Assembly: GCA_016784705.1 (NCBI GenBank) | Contig: JADHUD010000069.1 | Coordinates: 1 to 10,108 of the forward strand | DNA length: 10,108 nucleotides | Direction of reading: 5' to 3' | Origin: Spirochaetia bacterium | GTDB lineage: Bacteria; Spirochaetota; Spirochaetia; JABMQR01 | Shown: positions 1-7,202 of the stretch, in pieces | How the letters are laid out: each line of letters begins with the position of its first letter | Numbering within the stretch: the stretch's first letter is position 1 | The notes under the pieces: model-generated | What the model was told of the DNA's origin: nothing | Seen by the model: the letters and a program-made list of their open reading frames with translations, nothing else | Database searches by the model: none | Position numbers and translations under genes: made by a program

Positions 1-2
1 CA

Positions 3-485
3 GATAATACGTTATCAAAATTTGCTTTCTGGAAAAACAGAATAATCTTATCAACTGATTTTATTTCAAATTGGAATTATAACTTCCAGAATCCTTCTGA
101 CAATCTATTATCCGTTAGCTTCGCATTTACTATAAAAATTGAGGAGTTTCTTGATATAAGTATAGTTTCAAAATCAAGAAATAGTGCTACACACCGTTAT
201 ATGAATGTTTCAGATTTTTTAGATGATTTATTTAAATCATTTAATTTTTTCAATATTAATGATAGATATGATTCAAATTTTAATTTAAGTGAAATAGAGA
301 TGCATATTATTCATTATATGAAGGATTGGAATTTGAATTTTGATTACTCTGGAAAAGTCGCATTGAATAGTGATAATGAATATGTATGGAGCCCTTTGGC
401 ATCAATTTATATAGCATGGAAAGCAGTACCGGAAATTGACATATCTGCTTCAATAGAGCATGATACAATCACTGGGATACAGTAG
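3..485 (+). CDS. LptD/OstA-like outer-membrane protein, C-terminal part (5' end outside window)
   Basis: An open frame runs from the window edge to a TAG at 483-485, giving the last 160 residues of a longer protein. An internal ATG at 201 is not a convincing start, because the frame stays open upstream with the same character and no ribosome site precedes it. The visible part is rich in alternating polar and aromatic/hydrophobic stretches (for example RIILSTDFISNWNYNF, HDTITGIQ at the end) typical of beta-barrel strands. It also contains a pattern of the type FLDDLFKSFNFF...IIHYMKDWNLNFDYSG...SIYIAWKAVPEI, which I associate with the end of spirochaete LptD-like proteins. LptD inserts lipopolysaccharide-type lipids into the outer leaflet; whether this organism makes LPS cannot be told here. 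The chain ends in Gln rather than the aromatic residue common in outer-membrane barrels. Barrel character is fairly secure; the LptD identity is moderate. Confidence 0.55.
   Translation, partial: DNTLSKFAFWKNRIILSTDFISNWNYNFQNPSDNLLSVSFAFTIKIEEFLDISIVSKSRNSATHRYMNVSDFLDDLFKSFNFFNINDRYDSNFNLSEIEMHIIHYMKDWNLNFDYSGKVALNSDNEYVWSPLASIYIAWKAVPEIDISASIEHDTITGIQ
436..464 (+). promoter_or_regulatory. possible weak sigma-70 promoter for phoH
   Basis: A perfect TTGACA at 436-441 is followed, after 17 bp, by CATGAT at 459-464. The latter matches four of six -10 positions, including the key A at position 2 and T at position 6. It lies inside the end of the upstream barrel gene and would start RNA near 471, about 38 bases before the phoH GTG. 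In AT-rich DNA such a match can arise by chance, so this is only a candidate for separate expression of the phoH block. Confidence 0.25.
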
Positions 486-508
486 ACTAAAACAAATTTG
501 GAGAAATA

Positions 509-1447
509 GTGACAATAGTTTTTGAGGATTCAGATATATTAAAAAAAATTTGTGGATCAAATGATGAAAATATTAAAGAACTTAGCGAAGGTTTGGATAT
601 AAAAATTTACCTTAAAGGTAATACTATTGCTATCAAGCAAGAAGCGGATATAGAATTAGTTTCATCATTTACCAGAATAATTGATATTTTAAAAGAACTG
701 GCCAGGCAAGATCGGGATATTGATCCTCAGCAGGTTCAACTTCTTATTCAGGCGCAGAAAGAATCTGAAGAATTTATCACATCCGATCCGGCAAATATTC
801 ATATCCAGGCTGGAAGTAAATCCATTTATCCTAAAAGCAGAAATCAGTTAACGTATATCGAGGCAATGTTCTCTAAACAGTTAGTTTTTGGGATTGGCCC
901 TGCCGGAACTGGTAAAACATTTCTTGCTATTGCAAAAGCTGTGCATGATTTAAGTCAGAATAAGAGAAAGAAACTAATTCTAACACGTCCTGTGGTTGAA
1001 GCAGGAGAAAATCTTGGTTTTCTACCGGGAGATCTATCACAAAAGATCAGTCCATATTTACGACCACTTTATGATGCTCTGGAAACCATGATACCCATGC
1101 ATACTATTAGAAAAATGGAAGAAAACGGAATAATTGAAGTTGCACCGCTTGCATATATGCGTGGAAGAAGTCTGCAAAATGCTTTCATTATTCTTGATGA
1201 AGCTCAGAATACTACTAAAGAACAAATGAAAATGTTTTTAACCAGAATTGGGGAGAATTCAGAAGCTGTTATTACGGGAGATATTACTCAGATAGATTTA
1301 CCTTCTTCCGGGAAATCGGGACTCGTTCACGCATCAAGAATTCTTCTTAGTATAGATGACATAGCATTTATAACATTTACATCAAAGGATGTTATACGAA
1401 GCAGATTAGTTAGAAAAATTGTGGATGCATATGAAAAAGATATTTAA
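509..1447 (+). CDS. phoH: PhoH-like ATPase
   Basis: This 312-residue protein matches the usual length of PhoH-like P-loop ATPases (about 320). Residues 1 to about 100 form the N-terminal region, which has KH-like character in this family. The ATPase domain follows: Walker A GPAGTGKT at 130-137, the PVVEAGENLGFLPGD segment from 161, Walker B FIILDEAQN at 226-234, and a sensor-like TGDITQIDLP at 256-265. PhoH proteins are cytoplasmic nucleotide hydrolases linked to RNA metabolism, and they often sit next to ybeY, as here two genes downstream. The exact substrate is not established. The start is GTG at 509, with GGAG at 500-503 five bases upstream; the start lies 23 bases after the upstream stop. 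The 3' end overlaps the next gene by 17 bp, indicating co-transcription. Family identity is near certain. Confidence 0.95.
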   Translation: MTIVFEDSDILKKICGSNDENIKELSEGLDIKIYLKGNTIAIKQEADIELVSSFTRIIDILKELARQDRDIDPQQVQLLIQAQKESEEFITSDPANIHIQAGSKSIYPKSRNQLTYIEAMFSKQLVFGIGPAGTGKTFLAIAKAVHDLSQNKRKKLILTRPVVEAGENLGFLPGDLSQKISPYLRPLYDALETMIPMHTIRKMEENGIIEVAPLAYMRGRSLQNAFIILDEAQNTTKEQMKMFLTRIGENSEAVITGDITQIDLPSSGKSGLVHASRILLSIDDIAFITFTSKDVIRSRLVRKIVDAYEKDI

Positions 1448-3647
1448 ATTAAAACCTGAGAAATTAAGTTTCCGTGATAAAATTATTGTCACTTTCCTTG
1501 TTCTACTAATAATTACTGCAGGTTTTGTTATTCCACTTGTTCTTTCTCAAAGATTGTCAGGTCAACTTCAGCAGCAGGCTCTTGATTTTACCGAGGGTGA
1601 AATTGCTGATAAAAATGTTATTGCAAAAAACAAAATTCAATATATTGATTATGAAGCTACAGAAGCTGCAAGACGCAAAGCAGTTCAAAATGTTAGACCC
1701 CAATTCACACTTTCTCTTGAAAAGACTCTAAAAATTCTAACCCTTTTTGATGATTTTAAAACATCTCTTTTAGCTAATGATATCGAGAAAGTTCCGGAAT
1801 CTGTTTTCACACTTTTTTCAACGGCTGCTGTTGATTTACATGCAGTCTACTCAAACTTACAATCATTTAGTGTTCAGGACAAACTCAGGTTGATACATAT
1901 TGCTGAAAAAAAGCTGAAATCCATTTTTGAGAATGGTGTTTTCTCAGAATCTGAGATTCAGGAAATTAAATCTTTACATCAAAATGAAGTAGAAATTAGA
2001 CTCTTTAATGATGAATTTACCGGAGAACTGGTTCGTATAGAAAAAATTGACACGCTTATTGATGTTACAGAGATTCAGGAAGTGTTGGCAGTATGGGCAT
2101 TTGATGGAGAAGGGGATGAAATAACTCTGAGGAAAGCAGCTGCAGAAATAATTATACCTTTTATTGCAGCAAATATGAGTTATGATAAATTAGGAACTTT
2201 GCAGCAAATGTCTCTGGCAGAGATCTCTATTAAACCTATTATTAGTACTATTGAAGCCGGCGAATATATTATTATAAAAGATTATATTATAACTCAGGAA
2301 GCAATTGAAAAGCTGCAGGCCCTGCAAAAAAATGAGTTGAAAAAATCATTATGGGAAAAAATTGGTACTGTTTTATATGTAACTGTTTTAACGATCATTA
2401 TGCTCTATATTCTCGTATCTTTTATGCCTTCTAATTATAGATACAGACAATTTCTCTATATAACATTATCGGGTATCATAATCTATTATCTTTTGTTTGC
2501 TGGTATTACAAGTATACTGTTTTCAAGAAGAATTACTTTCTTTGCTTTTTTCATACCCATTGCCTTTACAACTATGATGCTTACGGTTGTTGCAGGAAAG
2601 CAAATTGGTTATTTAATATCAGCATATATCGCACTGCTCTCATTCACTATTCCATATGGCAATTTCAGTTCATTTCTATTCCTCCTTTTCCTTGGTCTTA
2701 CAGGAGCGGTAATAATTACTCATACAAGAAAACGTATTGATATGATTAAATCTTTTTTGTATCTCGTTGCTTCGGGAATGGGAATACTTATTGTTCTGGG
2801 GCTTATTGGAAAATATAATCTAGAAGAATTTTATATGTATTCGATTATTATAGCTCTTAATGCGTTAACTTCTAGTATCCTTTTTGTTATGCTTCTGCCA
2901 ATTATAGAAAATATTTTTAATTTACCGACGGATTTTAGACTATTAGAACTAACTACCATGAATACTAAAATTTTAAAAAGAATGGCTGTAGTTGCAAGAG
3001 GAACATATAGTCATTCTGTTGCGGTAGCTGATCTGGCAGAATCAGCTTGCGAAGTCATTGGTGCAAATAGCCTTTTGGCTAGAGTAGGGGCATACTATCA
3101 CGATATTGGTAAGATTGATCAGCCTGAATATTTCATTGAAAATCAAACTGGCGATAATAAACATGACGAATTAAAACCCAGCTTATCAGCTGCTGTAATA
3201 AAATCTCATGTGAAAGTTGGAATTGAAAAGGCAAAAGAAATCGGGCTCCCGCAGGAAGTTATTGATATTCTTGCACAGCATCACGGCAGTGATCTTATCA
3301 GTTATTTTTATATAGAAGCAATGAATAAGAATGACAAAAATTCTAAGATATCTCCAGAAGATTTTTCTTATAATGGAATACTTCCAATGACCAGAGAAGC
3401 AGCAGTAGTTATGCTGGCAGATAGTGTCGATGCTGCGTCCAGAACAATAAAACAGCCCACAACTCCTAAAATTGAGAAACTTGTTTGGAAAATTATTATG
3501 GATAAAATCAATAATAAACAGTTAATGAATTGTCACCTCTCTCTTTCGGAACTTGAAGAGATAAAAACGAGATTTATCGTAATTCTATCAGGAAGATACC
3601 ATACAAGAATTGAATATCCCGAATTGCCTGAGGTGAAAAAAACTTGA
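1431..3647 (+). CDS. pgpH: 7TM-HD membrane phosphodiesterase, PgpH type (c-di-AMP hydrolase)
   Basis: This 738-residue membrane protein has the full 7TMR-HD layout. One N-terminal membrane segment (about 18-38) is followed by an extracytoplasmic domain (about 45-305) ending in the typical GEYIIIKDYIITQEAIEKL motif. Seven further membrane segments lie between about 310 and 492, and a cytoplasmic HD domain follows from about 505. The expected metal ligands are all present: H528 (GTYSHS), H557-D558 (HDIGK), H593, H617-H618 (QHHG) and D664 (LADSVDAASR). Characterised PgpH enzymes cut c-di-AMP to pApA, so this is probably an active phosphodiesterase sensing an external or periplasmic cue; c-di-AMP as substrate is inferred from the family. 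I chose ATG 1431 (MKKIFKLK) because GTGGA sits five bases upstream; TTG 1419 and ATG 1425 are in-frame alternatives. It overlaps phoH by 17 bp, and its TGA overlaps the ybeY start by 4 bp. Confidence 0.93.
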   Translation: MKKIFKLKPEKLSFRDKIIVTFLVLLIITAGFVIPLVLSQRLSGQLQQQALDFTEGEIADKNVIAKNKIQYIDYEATEAARRKAVQNVRPQFTLSLEKTLKILTLFDDFKTSLLANDIEKVPESVFTLFSTAAVDLHAVYSNLQSFSVQDKLRLIHIAEKKLKSIFENGVFSESEIQEIKSLHQNEVEIRLFNDEFTGELVRIEKIDTLIDVTEIQEVLAVWAFDGEGDEITLRKAAAEIIIPFIAANMSYDKLGTLQQMSLAEISIKPIISTIEAGEYIIIKDYIITQEAIEKLQALQKNELKKSLWEKIGTVLYVTVLTIIMLYILVSFMPSNYRYRQFLYITLSGIIIYYLLFAGITSILFSRRITFFAFFIPIAFTTMMLTVVAGKQIGYLISAYIALLSFTIPYGNFSSFLFLLFLGLTGAVIITHTRKRIDMIKSFLYLVASGMGILIVLGLIGKYNLEEFYMYSIIIALNALTSSILFVMLLPIIENIFNLPTDFRLLELTTMNTKILKRMAVVARGTYSHSVAVADLAESACEVIGANSLLARVGAYYHDIGKIDQPEYFIENQTGDNKHDELKPSLSAAVIKSHVKVGIEKAKEIGLPQEVIDILAQHHGSDLISYFYIEAMNKNDKNSKISPEDFSYNGILPMTREAAVVMLADSVDAASRTIKQPTTPKIEKLVWKIIMDKINNKQLMNCHLSLSELEEIKTRFIVILSGRYHTRIEYPELPEVKKT
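3630..3636 (+). promoter_or_regulatory. ribosome binding site deciding the TTG start of ybeY
   Basis: GAGGTGA, a strong match to the anti-Shine-Dalgarno partner, lies inside the last codons of pgpH, seven bases before TTG 3644. No in-frame ATG is available near this point, so the site fixes the non-ATG start. Confidence 0.7.
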
Positions 3648-4117
3648 ATACAATTGATATAATCGTTGAAAAAGAGACTGGCCTGGAAAAACCGCCTGAT
3701 GAATTCTCACTGGATTTTATATATTCAGTATTGGATTATCTTGATATTGATAATAAAGAAATTTCCATAGTGCTGACGGGAGATAATTCAATCTCAAAAT
3801 TAAATAAAATGTATAGGAATAGAGACGAACCAACAGATGTACTCACATTTTGTCAAAATGAGGAGATAGAAACGTTCTCTATAGAAGCATTCTCTATAGA
3901 AGACAATTCCAATTGCCTTGGCGATATTATAATATCACTTGATACATTGAAAAGAAATACTATTTATTTTAAGGTTACCTTTGAAGAAGAATTAAACAGA
4001 CTTTTAATACATGGTATTTTGCATTTATTGGGTATGAATCATGAAACAAATAATAAAGATGAAACAATGCTTATTCTTCAGGAAAAAATATTAAAAGAGT
4101 TAAAACCATTATATTAA
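3644..4117 (+). CDS. ybeY: YbeY endoribonuclease (rRNA maturation factor)
   Basis: This 157-residue protein has the usual YbeY length. The zinc-binding signature IHGILHLLGMNH at 122-133 supplies the three histidines H123, H127 and H133. The upstream RNRDEPTDVLTF motif at 58-69 and LGDIIISLDT at 92-101 are also family hallmarks. YbeY is a cytoplasmic metal-dependent RNase acting in 16S rRNA 3'-end maturation and ribosome quality control. It starts at TTG 3644, whose last two bases share the TGA of pgpH (TTGA overlap), so translation is probably coupled. The loop between the two hallmarks holds a five-residue tandem duplication (FSIEA/FSIED, residues 78-87) and makes this variable loop longer than usual; the catalytic core is intact. 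Neighbouring phoH is its common genomic partner. Confidence 0.95.
   Translation: MNTIDIIVEKETGLEKPPDEFSLDFIYSVLDYLDIDNKEISIVLTGDNSISKLNKMYRNRDEPTDVLTFCQNEEIETFSIEAFSIEDNSNCLGDIIISLDTLKRNTIYFKVTFEEELNRLLIHGILHLLGMNHETNNKDETMLILQEKILKELKPLY
3875..3902 (+). repeat. in-frame 15-bp tandem duplication in ybeY
   Basis: TTCTCTATAGAAG occurs at 3875-3887 and again, identical, at 3890-3902, a 15-bp period. It adds five residues to the variable loop of YbeY without breaking the frame. Identity at the DNA level suggests a recent duplication. Confidence 0.85.
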
Positions 4118-4141
4118 TGATAAGACAAGCGGAGCAGATTT

Positions 4142-4915
4142 TTGAAACAGAATATTTTTACTAAAATATTTCCCTTTATCGTAAAAAAAACTTTACCGGA
4201 AGAAATATCTGAGAAACAGGATATGATTAAGGGAATTGAAGAGCTTTCCAGGACAACAGTAAAAGAAGTAATGGTTCCGCGAATTGATGTAGAATTTGTA
4301 TCAATTGATGATGAATCTGCTTCTCTTCTTGGTTCTATTTCAGAACTGGGATTTTCGCGGTATCCTGTCTTTAAAGATACAATAGACAATGTTATTGGTA
4401 TTCTTTACGTGAAAGATATTTTAAAAAACTCTGAGAACCTGCCTGAAGTTTATGTTAAAGATATTATTAGAAAACCGTTTTTTGTTCCCGATAGCAAGAA
4501 ATTGGATGATCTTCTTAAAGAATTCAAGCGGCGGAAAGTCCATATTGCTGTGGCAATTGATGAATATGGTGGTGTATCCGGTATTATTTGTATGGAAGAC
4601 ATTCTTGAAGTAATTGTTGGAGATATTCAGGACGAATTTGATGATGAGAAAGAAGACTTTATCAAATTGGGAAACGGTATATATTTATGTGAGGCGAGAG
4701 CCCAAATAGACGAAATAAATAATACTCTGGGCATTGAATTACCGGATGATGATTTTGAAACACTTGGAGGATTTGTATTTGAATTGTTTGGAAGAATACC
4801 TGAAACACTTGAAAAAATATCTTTAAAAACAAACACCGGCAATATTGATTTTATAGTACAGGATATTGAGGGGCACAAAATAAACACCATCAAACTAGTC
4901 ATTAGAAACATTTGA
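4142..4915 (+). CDS. CBS-pair / CorC_HlyC-domain protein (TlyC/CorC family, soluble form)
   Basis: This 257-residue protein carries a CBS pair followed by a transporter-associated CorC_HlyC domain. CBS1 (about 38-95) opens with TTVKEVMVPRIDV and contains FSRYPVFKDTIDNVIGILYVKD. CBS2 (about 103-162) ends in AIDEYGGVSGIICMEDILEVIVGDIQDEFD. The C-terminal domain (about 172-257) contains DDFETLGGFVFELFGRIPE. The DUF21 membrane domain found in the longer relatives is absent, and no membrane segment is visible, so it should be cytoplasmic like E. coli CorC. Relatives are tied to magnesium/cobalt efflux, and spirochaete versions are often named hemolysin TlyC; haemolysis is not supported by anything seen here. 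The start is TTG 4142, with GGAG at 4131-4134 seven bases upstream; the first in-frame ATG would delete 27 residues. It is the last gene of the first block. Confidence 0.9.
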   Translation: MKQNIFTKIFPFIVKKTLPEEISEKQDMIKGIEELSRTTVKEVMVPRIDVEFVSIDDESASLLGSISELGFSRYPVFKDTIDNVIGILYVKDILKNSENLPEVYVKDIIRKPFFVPDSKKLDDLLKEFKRRKVHIAVAIDEYGGVSGIICMEDILEVIVGDIQDEFDDEKEDFIKLGNGIYLCEARAQIDEINNTLGIELPDDDFETLGGFVFELFGRIPETLEKISLKTNTGNIDFIVQDIEGHKINTIKLVIRNI

Positions 4916-4923
4916 TACCGACA

Positions 4924-4952
4924 TTGACATTGGAGCTTGTATTTCATATATT
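4924..4952 (+). promoter_or_regulatory. sigma-70-type promoter of the gap–pgk–tpiA operon
   Basis: In the 75-bp gap before the GAPDH gene, a perfect TTGACA -35 box (4924-4929) and a TATATT -10 box (4947-4952) are separated by exactly 17 bp. The start of RNA would be near 4959, giving a leader of about 32 bases before ATG 4991, just enough for the strong ribosome site. It is the best promoter match I found in the window and lies in the only sizeable gap, so it probably drives block 2. No clear terminator stem for block 1 precedes it, so read-through is possible. Confidence 0.75.
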
Positions 4953-4977
4953 TGTGACGTCTTAATTAAATATTTTT

Positions 4978-4982
4978 GGAGG
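4978..4982 (+). promoter_or_regulatory. strong ribosome binding site of gap
   Basis: GGAGG lies eight bases before ATG 4991. It overlaps the alternative in-frame TTG at 4976, which rules that codon out as the start and supports the N-terminus MKIAINGFGR. Confidence 0.75.
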
Positions 4983-4990
4983 ATGATTTT

Positions 4991-5992
4991 ATGAAAATCG
5001 CTATAAACGGATTCGGCAGAATAGGAAGAAATGCATTTAAGGTAGCTTTTGAGCGTGACAACATTGATGTTGTTGCAATTAACGATTTAACCGATCCTAA
5101 AACATTAGCTCATTTGTTAAAATATGATTCAACATATGGAGTATATAATAGAAAAGTAACTGTTACTGATACTGCAATCATTGTAGATGGGAAAGAGATA
5201 AAGATTTTAGCTGAAAGAAATCCCGCAAACCTCCCATGGAAAGAGATGGAAGTTGATGTGGTAATTGAATCTACTGGTGTGTTCAGTACTGCTGAAGGCC
5301 CAAGAGGCGGATATAAAGATCATATTAAAGCTGGTGCAAAGAAAGTTATTCTAACAGTTCCCGCGAAAGATAAAATTGATCAGACTATTGTTATCGGTGT
5401 TAATGACGAAGACATCGATAAATCTAAAACAGCGTTCTCCAATGCATCGTGCACAACAAATTGTCTTGCTCCGGTTGCAAAGGTTTTGAATGATTCTTTT
5501 GGAATAGTGAAAGGACTTATGACAACTATTCATGCATATACCAATGATCAGGTTATTTTAGACCTGCCGCATGGTGATCTGCGTCGAGCCCGCGCTGCAG
5601 CCTTATCAATTATTCCCACAACAACAGGAGCTGCCAAAGCAGTTGGACTTGTTATTCCGGAATTGAACGGAAAACTTAATGGGATGGCTATGCGTGTTCC
5701 GACTCCAACCGGGTCAATTGTAGATCTGACTTTTGAAGTTGAAAAAGATTGTTCAGTTGAAGAACTGAATGCAGCCATTAAAGCTGCAGCTGAAGGTTCC
5801 ATGAAAGGTATTCTTGAATATACTGAAGACCCGATTGTCTCAGTTGACATAAAAGGTAATTCCCATTCATCAGTTTTTGATTCACTGTGTACAATGAAAA
5901 TGGGTGATAAATTCTTTAAAATCTGCTCATGGTATGATAATGAAATGGGTTATTCTACCAGAGTAATAGATTTAGCTGAGAAAATTATTTAA
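4991..5992 (+). CDS. gap: glyceraldehyde-3-phosphate dehydrogenase, type I
   Basis: This 333-residue enzyme catalyses NAD-dependent oxidative phosphorylation of glyceraldehyde 3-phosphate to 1,3-bisphosphoglycerate in the cytoplasm. The Rossmann start INGFGRIGRNAF (5-16) is followed by D32, the acidic residue expected for NAD preference. The active-site signature SNASCTTNCLAP (150-161) contains the catalytic Cys154, and His181 (TTIHAYTNDQ) is the base partner. The S-loop LPHGDLRRARAAALSIIPTT and the C-terminal SWYDNEMGYSTRV segment are intact. Length is normal. I chose ATG 4991 over an upstream TTG because the protein then begins at the conserved MKIAINGFGR and has GGAGG at the right distance. 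It is the first gene after the promoter at 4924-4952 and is followed by pgk after 18 bp. Confidence 0.98.
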   Translation: MKIAINGFGRIGRNAFKVAFERDNIDVVAINDLTDPKTLAHLLKYDSTYGVYNRKVTVTDTAIIVDGKEIKILAERNPANLPWKEMEVDVVIESTGVFSTAEGPRGGYKDHIKAGAKKVILTVPAKDKIDQTIVIGVNDEDIDKSKTAFSNASCTTNCLAPVAKVLNDSFGIVKGLMTTIHAYTNDQVILDLPHGDLRRARAAALSIIPTTTGAAKAVGLVIPELNGKLNGMAMRVPTPTGSIVDLTFEVEKDCSVEELNAAIKAAAEGSMKGILEYTEDPIVSVDIKGNSHSSVFDSLCTMKMGDKFFKICSWYDNEMGYSTRVIDLAEKII

Positions 5993-6010
5993 TTACAAGG
6001 ATTTAATAAA

Positions 6011-7192
6011 ATGAACTTAAGAACTGTTAAGGACCTTGATTTACAAGGTAAAAAAGTCCTTATACGAGTTGATTTTAACGTCCCCCTCAAAGAGGGGGTC
6101 GTTACAGATACTACCCGTATTGAGAGTGCACTCCCTACAATTCGCTATATACTTGAACAGGAAGGGACATCACTTATTGTTATGACCCATTTGGGACGGC
6201 CTAAGGGGGTTTTTGATAGTACATACAGTCTGTCACCGGTAGCAGTAAAGTTTTCAGAATTGATTGGAAGGGAAGTTATAATGGCTCCCGATTGTATCGG
6301 TAAAGAAGTGCAGAAACTAGCCGAAGGATTGAAACCTGGACAGATTCTTCTTCTTGAAAATGTTCGTTTTCATAAAGAAGAGACTGAAAATGACTCAGAA
6401 TTTTCAGAGGAGTTAGCATCTCTTGGAGATGTATATATAAATGATGCTTTTGGAACAGCGCATCGTGCACACGCTTCAACGGAGGGAATAACAAAATATT
6501 TGCCTTCTGCTGCTGGATTTTTAATTGAAAAAGAGACGAAATTTTTTGCACCTCTTCTTGACAGCCCTGATAAGCCTTTTGTTGCAATTATTGGCGGAGC
6601 AAAAGTATCATCAAAAATTGGGGTACTTGAATCACTTCTCAAGACATGTGATACGTTGATAATAGGTGGAGGGATGTCATTTACATTTCTTACCGTATTA
6701 GGTAAAAGTATCGGCAATTCATTATTTGAGGAAGATTATCTTGAAACAGCTGAAAAACTTCTTGAGAAAGCAAAAGCTGTTGGTGTTGAGATTGTTTTGC
6801 CCGTTGATCATATTGCAGCAAATACATTTTCAGAAGATGCAGAAGCAGTTTTAATTGATGATATGAATATTCCAGAGGGTATGCTTGGCCTTGACATAGG
6901 ACCGAAAACACTTGAAAAGATCGGAATTATTTTAGAAAAAGCAGCATCAATTATATGGAATGGCCCTATGGGTGTGTTTGAATTTGAGAAATTCTCCAAA
7001 GGAACTATAGCAGTTGCTGAAATGGTAGCCTCCTGTAAAGGTACTACAGTTGTTGGCGGAGGTGATTCAGTTGCAGCGGTTAATAAATTTGGTTTTTCAA
7101 ATCGTATTGATCATGTTTCTACAGGTGGCGGAGCATCTTTAGAGTTTCTCGAAGGTAAAGTTTTGCCAGGTTTAGCAGCATTACAAAAATAG
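6011..7192 (+). CDS. pgk: phosphoglycerate kinase
   Basis: This 393-residue cytoplasmic enzyme transfers phosphate from 1,3-bisphosphoglycerate to ADP, the step directly after GAPDH. It has normal bacterial length. The N-terminal substrate-binding segments are RVDFNVPLK (19-27), HLGRPKG (60-66), LLLENVRFHKEE (113-124) and NDAFGTAHRAHAST (144-157). The nucleotide half shows GGAKVSSKIGVL (195-206), WNGPMGVFE (316-324), the GGGDS loop (349-353) and TGGGASLEFLEGK (371-383). The ribosome site before ATG 6011 is weak (AAGG at 5997-6000, ten bases away), which contrasts with that of gap and fits co-translation from the upstream gene. A strong GC-rich hairpin lies over codons 22-32 (separate entry). 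The stop codon runs into the tpiA ribosome site. Confidence 0.98.
   Translation: MNLRTVKDLDLQGKKVLIRVDFNVPLKEGVVTDTTRIESALPTIRYILEQEGTSLIVMTHLGRPKGVFDSTYSLSPVAVKFSELIGREVIMAPDCIGKEVQKLAEGLKPGQILLLENVRFHKEETENDSEFSEELASLGDVYINDAFGTAHRAHASTEGITKYLPSAAGFLIEKETKFFAPLLDSPDKPFVAIIGGAKVSSKIGVLESLLKTCDTLIIGGGMSFTFLTVLGKSIGNSLFEEDYLETAEKLLEKAKAVGVEIVLPVDHIAANTFSEDAEAVLIDDMNIPEGMLGLDIGPKTLEKIGIILEKAASIIWNGPMGVFEFEKFSKGTIAVAEMVASCKGTTVVGGGDSVAAVNKFGFSNRIDHVSTGGGASLEFLEGKVLPGLAALQK
6076..6104 (+). other. GC-rich hairpin inside the start of pgk
   Basis: CCCCCTC (6082-6088) and GAGGGGG (6092-6098) form a perfect 7-bp stem around AAA. Beyond a single T/T mismatch the flanks TAACG (6076-6080) and CGTTA (6100-6104) pair again, giving 12 pairs in 29 bases. 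No T-run follows, so it is not an intrinsic terminator. It lies in codons 22-32 of an otherwise AT-rich gene and encodes the conserved NVPLKEG segment, so it is not an insertion. The pairing is seen; any regulatory role is inferred. Confidence 0.6.
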
Positions 7193-7195
7193 GAG
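7191..7195 (+). promoter_or_regulatory. ribosome binding site of tpiA overlapping the pgk stop
   Basis: AGGAG shares its first two bases with the TAG stop of pgk. It is four bases from ATG 7200 and seven from ATG 7203, so the second ATG is the better start. The arrangement suggests that ribosomes ending pgk restart on tpiA. Confidence 0.65.
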
Positions 7196-7202
7196 CTTAA
7201 TG

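Noticed and set aside
201..485. A separate small gene starting at ATG 201
   Set aside because: The frame is open to the window edge with the same barrel-like composition, and no ribosome site precedes the ATG; it is the end of a longer gene.
1419..1430. Earlier start of pgpH at TTG 1419
   Set aside because: ATG 1431 has GTGGA at suitable distance and gives a typical basic N-terminus MKKIFKLK before the first membrane segment; TTG 1419 has only a weak A-rich upstream sequence.
4114..4947. Minus-strand open frames opposite the CBS gene (for example 4114-4389 and 4627-4947)
   Set aside because: They lie antisense to a well-conserved protein, show no domain pattern and have no supporting start signals; they are shadows of the real gene.
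4916..4990. Riboswitch or intrinsic terminator in the gap before the GAPDH gene
   Set aside because: No stem with a T-run is visible, and only about 32 bases remain between the predicted RNA start and the ATG, too few for a riboswitch.
5548..6999. Long minus-strand open frames opposite gap and pgk
   Set aside because: Both plus-strand genes are certain, and the antisense frames follow from their codon use; the peptides resemble no known family.
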